Positions 1 to 5,654 of a stretch of 5,654 nt of DNA are shown in pieces (the stretch's first letter is position 1; each line of letters opens with the position of its first letter). Origin of the DNA: Variovorax sp. (lineage in GTDB: Bacteria; Pseudomonadota; Gammaproteobacteria; Burkholderiales; Burkholderiaceae_C); NCBI GenBank assembly GCA_028292145.1, contig JAQGMX010000312.1:1-5654 (forward strand), in the 5' to 3' direction. Made by a program: the position numbers and the translations under genes. The notes under the pieces were generated by a model. That model did no database searches, was not told the DNA's origin, and was given only the letters and a program-made list of their open reading frames with translations.

Positions 1-2194
<2,194 letters not shown>

Positions 2195-2290
2195 GAGATT
2201 TCCTTTTGCCTTGCTGTAAATAACGACTGAACTTCTGAGATGGGTTGGAGCGTGCCGAAATCAACAGCTCCATTAAACAGCTTCATGCAT
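2195..2290 (-). promoter_or_regulatory. clpS-clpA intergenic leader
   Basis: This 96-bp spacer is noticeably more AT-rich than its flanks. It carries the clpA ribosome binding site and a 7-bp direct repeat, AACAGCT on the plus strand, at 2263-2269 and 2276-2282 (13-bp period). On the minus strand a TTTAAT hexamer could serve as a -10 element and TTGATT as a -35 element, but they are not correctly spaced with each other or with a good partner. I see no hairpin with a U tract. A separate clpA promoter here is possible but not demonstrated. Confidence 0.3.
2201..2205 (-). promoter_or_regulatory. Ribosome binding site of clpA
   Basis: On the minus strand the sequence AAGGA ends six bases before the ATG at 2194. 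It supports that start, which also matches the canonical ClpA N-terminus. Confidence 0.75.
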
Positions 2291-2650
2291 TCACCCGGCT
2301 GGTTCACTGACACATTGCAGGGGATGGCCGGCCTGATTTGCCGCTTCCATCACCTGATTGACCTTTGTGGCCGCCATGTCGCGTGAATAGACACCGCAAA
2401 CGCCACGGCCGTCCAGATGGATCTTCAGCATGATCTGGGTCGCGCTTTCGCGGTCCTTGCTGAAAAACTCCTGGATGACCATGACGACGAATTCCATCGG
2501 CGTGTAGTCGTCATTGAGCATGACCACCTGAAACATTTGCGGTGGCGCGGTTTTTTGCGGGCGTCGTTCCAAGACGACCGAATCGCCGTCGCCGCGCCCC
2601 GGCTTCTGCGCCGGTGGCGTGGGCGTTTTCGGAGGGTTTCTGGTTGCCAT
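2291..2650 (-). CDS. clpS: ATP-dependent Clp protease adaptor protein ClpS
   Basis: ClpS is the cytoplasmic N-recognin. It binds substrates with N-terminal Leu, Phe, Tyr or Trp and delivers them to the ClpA N-domain for degradation by ClpAP, and it inhibits SsrA-substrate degradation. From the ATG at 2650 the protein has 119 residues, against about 106 in E. coli. The extra length is a Pro/Lys-rich disordered N-terminus (1-38). The core starts near F40 and carries the N-degron pocket: N46, D47 and D48 in the LNDDYTPMEF motif, gatekeeper M52, and H78 in KIHLDGRG. These align with E. coli N34, D35, D36, M40 and H66 at a constant offset of 12. The CGVYSRDMAATKV segment (85-97) is also typical. 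An in-frame ATG nine bases upstream (2659) would add MIF. I prefer 2650 because MATRNPP resembles usual ClpS starts, although neither start has a good Shine-Dalgarno sequence. It follows the dehydrogenase gene by 36 bp and precedes clpA. Confidence 0.97.
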   Translation of the reverse strand: MATRNPPKTPTPPAQKPGRGDGDSVVLERRPQKTAPPQMFQVVMLNDDYTPMEFVVMVIQEFFSKDRESATQIMLKIHLDGRGVCGVYSRDMAATKVNQVMEAANQAGHPLQCVSEPAG

Positions 2651-2686
2651 GAAAATCATTCTATCGAGCAGATCGGCACTGGCGGA

Positions 2687-4123
2687 TCACACGTTCATGA
2701 TCGCGACGGAGCGCGTGTTCAGGTAAGCCTCGAGCGCCTCGGGGCCGCCTTCGGAGCCGTAACCGGAATCCTTGATACCGCCAAAAGGCATTTCAGGGAA
2801 CGGTGCGGCGGGCTGGTTGATCCACAGCATGCCGACTTCGACGCGCTGGGCCAGCAGATGCGCATCCTTCAGCGAGCGCGTGAACGCATAGCCGGCCAGC
2901 CCGAACGGCAGGCGATTGGCTTCGGCGATGGCGTCCTCGATCTTGGTGAAACTGCGGATCGCGGCGATCGGGCCGAACGGCTCGTCGTTCACGACCTTGG
3001 CGCCGAGCGGAACGTCGGTCAGCACCGTCGGGGCGAAGAAATTGCCCGAAGTACCGATGCGCTCGCCGCCGGCGACCACCTTCGCGCCGAGCTTGACCGC
3101 GTCCTGCACGATATCCGCCATGGCAGTCAGGCGGCGCGGATTGGCCAGCGGGCCCATCTGCGTGTCCGAAGCCATGCCGTCGCCGACCTTGAGCCCCTGC
3201 GCATGACGTGCCAGCGCGCCCGCGAACTCTGCCCGCACGCTTTCGTGCACCAGGAAACGCGTCGGCGAGATGCAGACCTGGCCGGCATTGCGGAACTTGG
3301 CCGCTCCCGCCGACTTGATCGCCAGTTCGACGTCCGCGTCTTCGCCGACGATCACCGGCGCGTGGCCGCCCAGTTCCATCGTGACGCGCTTCATGTGCTG
3401 GCCCGCCAGCGCGGCGAGCTGCTTGCCGACCGGCGTCGAGCCGGTGAACGTGACCTTGCGGATGATCGGATGCGGGATCAGGTAATTGGAAATCTCGGCC
3501 GGATTGCCGTAAACCAGGCCGATCGCGCCGGCCGGCACGCCTGCATCGGCAAAAGCCTGAACCAGTGCAGCTGGGCTGGCCGGCGTTTCTTCCGGGGCCT
3601 TGACCAGGATCGAGCAGCCTGTGGCCAATGCGGCCGACATCTTGCGCACCACCTGGCTGATCGGGAAATTCCACGGCGTGAAAGCCGCGACCGGGCCGAC
3701 CGGGTCTTTCAGCACCATCTGGCGCGCGGCGAGACTGCGCGACGGGACGATGCGACCGTACACACGCATGCCTTCATCGGCGAACCAGTCGATGATGTCG
3801 GCCGAGAAAAGCGTCTCGACCTTGGCTTCGGCAAACGGCTTGCCCTGCTCCTGCGTCAGCATCTCGGCGATGGCGTCGACACGTTCACGCATCAAAGTGG
3901 CCGCGCGGCGCATGGTCTTGGCACGCTCGAAGGCCGAAACGTCGCGCCAGGCCTCGAAACCCTTCTGCGCGGCTGCCAGCGCCAGATCCAGGTCGGCGAT
4001 GCCGGCATGCGCCACCTTGCCGATTTCCTTGCCCGTCGACGGGTTGAACACCGCCAGCGTCTTGCCGTCGGCTGCGTCCTGCCATTGGCCGGAGATGAAA
4101 AGGCGGGTGTCGGGATAGGTCAT
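2687..4123 (-). CDS. NAD-dependent aldehyde dehydrogenase, succinate-semialdehyde / 2-oxoglutarate-semialdehyde dehydrogenase family (GabD-like)
   Basis: This enzyme oxidises a short dicarboxylic semialdehyde to the acid, either succinate semialdehyde to succinate (GABA degradation) or 2-oxoglutarate semialdehyde to 2-oxoglutarate (pentose or hydroxyproline routes). It is soluble and cytoplasmic. The start at 4123 gives 478 residues, the usual ALDH length, and has AGGAG nine bases upstream; the same frame runs further upstream to 4414 but overlaps qorA and lacks ALDH similarity. Visible ALDH elements are the oxyanion asparagine N152 in PWNF, K175, the FTGST nucleotide-loop motif (226-230), the general base E250 in ELGG, the catalytic C284 in GQVCISPTR, and EPFGP (381-385). 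The glutamate E178, three residues after K175, matches the NAD-preferring position of ALDHs. E. coli GabD has a second cysteine two residues after the catalytic one; here it is S286. From memory the sequence is very close to the Azospirillum brasilense 2-oxoglutarate-semialdehyde dehydrogenase, so the substrate is uncertain while the family is firm. Confidence 0.93.
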   Translation of the reverse strand: MTYPDTRLFISGQWQDAADGKTLAVFNPSTGKEIGKVAHAGIADLDLALAAAQKGFEAWRDVSAFERAKTMRRAATLMRERVDAIAEMLTQEQGKPFAEAKVETLFSADIIDWFADEGMRVYGRIVPSRSLAARQMVLKDPVGPVAAFTPWNFPISQVVRKMSAALATGCSILVKAPEETPASPAALVQAFADAGVPAGAIGLVYGNPAEISNYLIPHPIIRKVTFTGSTPVGKQLAALAGQHMKRVTMELGGHAPVIVGEDADVELAIKSAGAAKFRNAGQVCISPTRFLVHESVRAEFAGALARHAQGLKVGDGMASDTQMGPLANPRRLTAMADIVQDAVKLGAKVVAGGERIGTSGNFFAPTVLTDVPLGAKVVNDEPFGPIAAIRSFTKIEDAIAEANRLPFGLAGYAFTRSLKDAHLLAQRVEVGMLWINQPAAPFPEMPFGGIKDSGYGSEGGPEALEAYLNTRSVAIMNV

Positions 4124-4132
4124 TGAGAAAGG

Positions 4133-4137
4133 CTCCT
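4133..4137 (-). promoter_or_regulatory. Ribosome binding site of the aldehyde dehydrogenase gene
   Basis: AGGAG on the minus strand lies nine bases before the ATG at 4123. It decides this start over ATGs further upstream in the same open frame, which would run into the divergent qorA gene. Confidence 0.8.
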
Positions 4138-4225
4138 GCAGTCGCGAACGCGTCGATGGAAAGATGAAAGAACAGATTCTGACGCCACCTCGCAAGGGAT
4201 GCCCGAAACCGCTTCCACATCCACA

Positions 4226-4238
4226 ATTGCGGCGCAAT
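4226..4238. repeat. Perfect inverted repeat ATTGCG-G-CGCAAT, candidate operator
   Basis: Two 6-bp arms flank a single central base, giving a symmetrical 13-bp site. It sits 42 bp before the qorA ATG and about 100 bp before the dehydrogenase ATG, and overlaps the only plausible -35 hexamer of qorA. A dimeric repressor or activator could bind it. The arms are too short and the context too GC-rich to exclude chance, and no regulator gene is visible in the window. Confidence 0.35.
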
Positions 4239-4267
4239 CTTCCAGACACAACCCTCGCAACGATTCC

Positions 4268-4271
4268 GGAG
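4268..4271 (+). promoter_or_regulatory. Ribosome binding site of qorA
   Basis: GGAG lies nine bases before the ATG at 4281. It selects this start over the upstream in-frame ATG at 4164, which would add 39 residues without family similarity. Confidence 0.7.
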
Positions 4272-4280
4272 ACCAGAAAA

Positions 4281-5267
4281 ATGAAAACGACACAGGCACG
4301 CAGCATCCAGTTGACCGAATTCGGCGGCCCGGAAGTGATGCGGCTGACCACCATCGAACTGCCTGAACCGGCCGCCGGCGAAGTGCAGCTTCGCCAGACG
4401 GCCGTCGGTTTCAACTACATCGACATCTACCAGCGCGCCGGAAAGTACCCGTTGCCGACGCCGACCGGGCTCGGTCACGAGGCCGCGGGTGTCGTGGAAT
4501 CGTTAGGCGACGGCGTCGCCGACCTGGCTGTCGGCGACCGGGTCGTGTACATGAATGCGGGCGTCGGCGCCTATGCCGACCGCCGCAACGTGCCGGCGTC
4601 GAAGCTGGTGAAGATTCCGAAAGGCATTTCCGACGAAGACGCCGCCGCCGTGTTCTTCAAGGCCATGACGGCGCAATACCTGGTCAAACGCACCTACGCG
4701 GTCCAGCCGGGCGATGTGGTGCTGGTGCATGCGGCGGCGGGCGGCGTCGGCCAGATCCTGAGCAGCTGGGCGAAAGCGCTCGGTGCGACCGTGATCGGCA
4801 CCGCCGGATCGGCTGCCAAATGCGACGCCGCGCGAGCCGCCGGTTGCGACGCCGCCGTCGACTACTCCCAGCAGGACTGGGTCGCGAAGGTCATCGAAGC
4901 GACGGACGGGCGCAAGGCGCGTGTGGTCTACGACTCGGTCGCGGCCCACACTTTCATGGGCTCGCTGGACTGCTGCGCGCCGTTCGGCATGGTCGTGCTC
5001 TACGGTGCTGCGTCCGGGCCGGCGCCGGCGATCGATCCCGAGTTGCTCAACAAGAAGGGCTGCCTGTTCCTGACCCGGCCATCGGTCTTTCCGCACAACG
5101 CCGATCCGGCGACCTTCCGCGCCAACGCTGCCGACGTGTTCGAAGCGATGAAGCGAGGCGCCGTTCGGGCCACTATCGGCGCGCGTTTCGCGCTGGCCGA
5201 CGTCGCAGAAGCGCATCGCGCCGCCGAAAGTCGCGCCCACACCGGCGCGATCGTGATGCTGCCCTGA
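4281..5267 (+). CDS. qorA: NADPH:quinone oxidoreductase (QorA / zeta-crystallin type, MDR superfamily)
   Basis: This zinc-independent medium-chain oxidoreductase reduces quinones with NADPH in the cytoplasm. It has 328 residues, almost identical in length to E. coli Qor (327). The N-terminal GroES-like domain (about 1-125) has GFNYIDIYQRAG (43-54) and GLGHEAAGVVE (63-73), and lacks the cysteine and histidine zinc ligands of alcohol dehydrogenases. The Rossmann domain has the AAAGGVG nucleotide-binding motif (151-157). K180 and Y195 fall where E. coli K177 and Y192 contact the NADPH 2'-phosphate. RVVYDSV (214-220), the LNKKG segment (256-260) and FLTRPS (263-268) also match the Qor family. No signal peptide is seen. 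It is transcribed away from the dehydrogenase gene and ends 24 bp from the convergent partial gene. True quinone specificity cannot be told from sequence; an enone or aldehyde substrate is possible. Confidence 0.93.
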   Translation: MKTTQARSIQLTEFGGPEVMRLTTIELPEPAAGEVQLRQTAVGFNYIDIYQRAGKYPLPTPTGLGHEAAGVVESLGDGVADLAVGDRVVYMNAGVGAYADRRNVPASKLVKIPKGISDEDAAAVFFKAMTAQYLVKRTYAVQPGDVVLVHAAAGGVGQILSSWAKALGATVIGTAGSAAKCDAARAAGCDAAVDYSQQDWVAKVIEATDGRKARVVYDSVAAHTFMGSLDCCAPFGMVVLYGAASGPAPAIDPELLNKKGCLFLTRPSVFPHNADPATFRANAADVFEAMKRGAVRATIGARFALADVAEAHRAAESRAHTGAIVMLP

Positions 5268-5291
5268 TCGCAGAGGACCAGCGCCGCAAGC

Positions 5292-5654
5292 TCAGACCTG
5301 CATCTCGCCGATCTGACGACGCAGTGCCTGGTTCTCCGCTTCCAGTTCGGCGACGCGATGGCGCAACTCGGCGATGAGTTCGGACGAATCGTCGCCGCCG
5401 CCGCCGCCGTCGGTCTCTTCGGTGTCGGCCGGCGAAACCTCGCGCAGCTTGCGTTTCGACTCCCGCACACGCTTGGCCGCCTGCTTCAGTTCGTCCTTGC
5501 CGGCAGCGGCGGCTGCAACCTGTTCTTCGGCGGGAAGGCTCGAGACGGCAGCCGCCGCGTTGATCGAAATCGTGCCCGAACGCACGGCCGCCACCACTTC
5601 CGGCGCCGCGAGCTTCTGTATCTTCTCGATCATCACGATCTGGCTGTTGGTGAG
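5292..5654 (-). CDS. Partial gene: ParB/KfrA-like (plasmid replication/partition-related) protein, C-terminal part with leucine zipper
   Basis: Only the last 120 residues are in the window; the frame is open to the right edge (it begins LTNSQI) and the start lies beyond it. The first half has the helical pattern seen after the helix-turn-helix in ParB-like proteins: AVRSGTISINAAAAVSSLP at about 23-41, then an Ala-rich helix. I recall similar Burkholderiales proteins annotated as plasmid replication/partition-related. Residues 53-71 are strongly basic and could contact DNA. A five-glycine acidic linker (83-90) leads to a coiled coil (93-116) with I94, V101, N108 and I115 at heptad a and L97, L104 and L111 at d, typical of a parallel dimeric zipper. 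The ATG nearest the edge (5633) and the GTG at 5636 are internal, since they sit inside the conserved stretch QIVMIEKIQK. No partner gene is visible. The zipper is seen directly; the DNA-binding role is inferred, and the exact family is uncertain. Confidence 0.75.
   Translation of the reverse strand, partial: LTNSQIVMIEKIQKLAAPEVVAAVRSGTISINAAAAVSSLPAEEQVAAAAAGKDELKQAAKRVRESKRKLREVSPADTEETDGGGGGDDSSELIAELRHRVAELEAENQALRRQIGEMQV

Larger units (their letters stand above)
4124..4280. promoter_or_regulatory. Divergent promoter region between the aldehyde dehydrogenase gene and qorA
   Basis: The 157 bp separate two outward-facing start codons, so promoters for both genes are expected here. I do not see a strong sigma-70 pair in either direction. 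A TTGCGG hexamer at 4227-4232 could be a -35 element for qorA, but the hexamer 17 bp further on (AACCCT) is a poor -10. The most distinctive feature is a perfect palindrome at 4226-4238. Confidence 0.6.

Noticed and set aside
2417..4126. 569-codon plus-strand frame opposite clpS and the dehydrogenase
   Set aside because: It spans two real genes on the other strand, has low-complexity Arg/Ala/His-rich composition and shows no motif, so it is a shadow frame.
4164..4280. N-terminal extension of qorA from the ATG at 4164
   Set aside because: The extra 39 residues are Pro/Lys-rich with no family match, and the ATG at 4281 has GGAG at the correct distance and the canonical Qor N-terminus.
4124..4414. 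N-terminal extension of the dehydrogenase up to 4414
   Set aside because: The extension would overlap the start of qorA, has no ALDH similarity, and the internal ATG at 4123 has a good ribosome binding site.
4503..5240. 245-codon minus-strand frame opposite qorA
   Set aside because: It lies wholly inside qorA, is Arg/Gly/His-rich without motifs, and behaves like the other shadow frames.
5247..5271. Possible terminator hairpin GCGATC...GATCGC at the qorA end
   Set aside because: The stem is only 6 bp with a 13-nt loop, it overlaps the stop codon and no U tract follows.
5292..5636. GTG at 5636 or ATG at 5633 as the true start of the right-edge gene
   Set aside because: The reading frame continues without a stop to the window edge through LTNSQIV, which reads as part of the same conserved domain, so the gene is more likely cut by the edge.

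Overview
The window is GC-rich chromosomal DNA with strong GC bias at third codon positions. The ClpS and ClpA sequences and the partial KfrA/ParB-like protein at the right edge look like those of Burkholderiales (Betaproteobacteria: Burkholderia, Pandoraea and relatives). That placement comes from remembered family resemblance, not from a search. Five genes fill almost all of the window, and no tRNA, rRNA, insertion sequence, CRISPR array or prophage gene is visible.

Layout, left to right. (1) clpA, minus strand, 1-2194: the AAA+ unfoldase of the ClpAP protease, cut by the left edge so that only the extreme C-terminus is missing. (2) clpS, minus strand, 2291-2650: the N-end-rule adaptor that delivers substrates to ClpA. 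(3) An NAD-type aldehyde dehydrogenase, minus strand, 2687-4123, of the succinate-semialdehyde / 2-oxoglutarate-semialdehyde dehydrogenase group. (4) A 157-bp divergent promoter region, 4124-4280, containing a perfect 13-bp palindrome. (5) An NADPH:quinone oxidoreductase of the QorA/zeta-crystallin type, plus strand, 4281-5267. (6) A partial gene, minus strand, 5292 to the right edge, convergent with qorA. It encodes the C-terminal part of a ParB/KfrA-like DNA-binding-type protein ending in a leucine zipper.

The dehydrogenase, clpS and clpA lie in one direction with gaps of 36 and 96 bp, so they could share a transcript. ClpS and ClpA act together: ClpS binds proteins with bulky hydrophobic N-terminal residues and hands them to the ClpA ring, which unfolds them into ClpP (not in the window). 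The dehydrogenase has no obvious functional link to proteolysis. The two oxidoreductases diverge from a shared intergenic region and might be co-regulated through the palindrome there, which is inference.

Nothing here amounts to a clearly new system. The points most worth following are the zipper protein at the right edge, the divergent palindrome, the true substrate of the dehydrogenase, and the unusual translation/transcription start of clpS.
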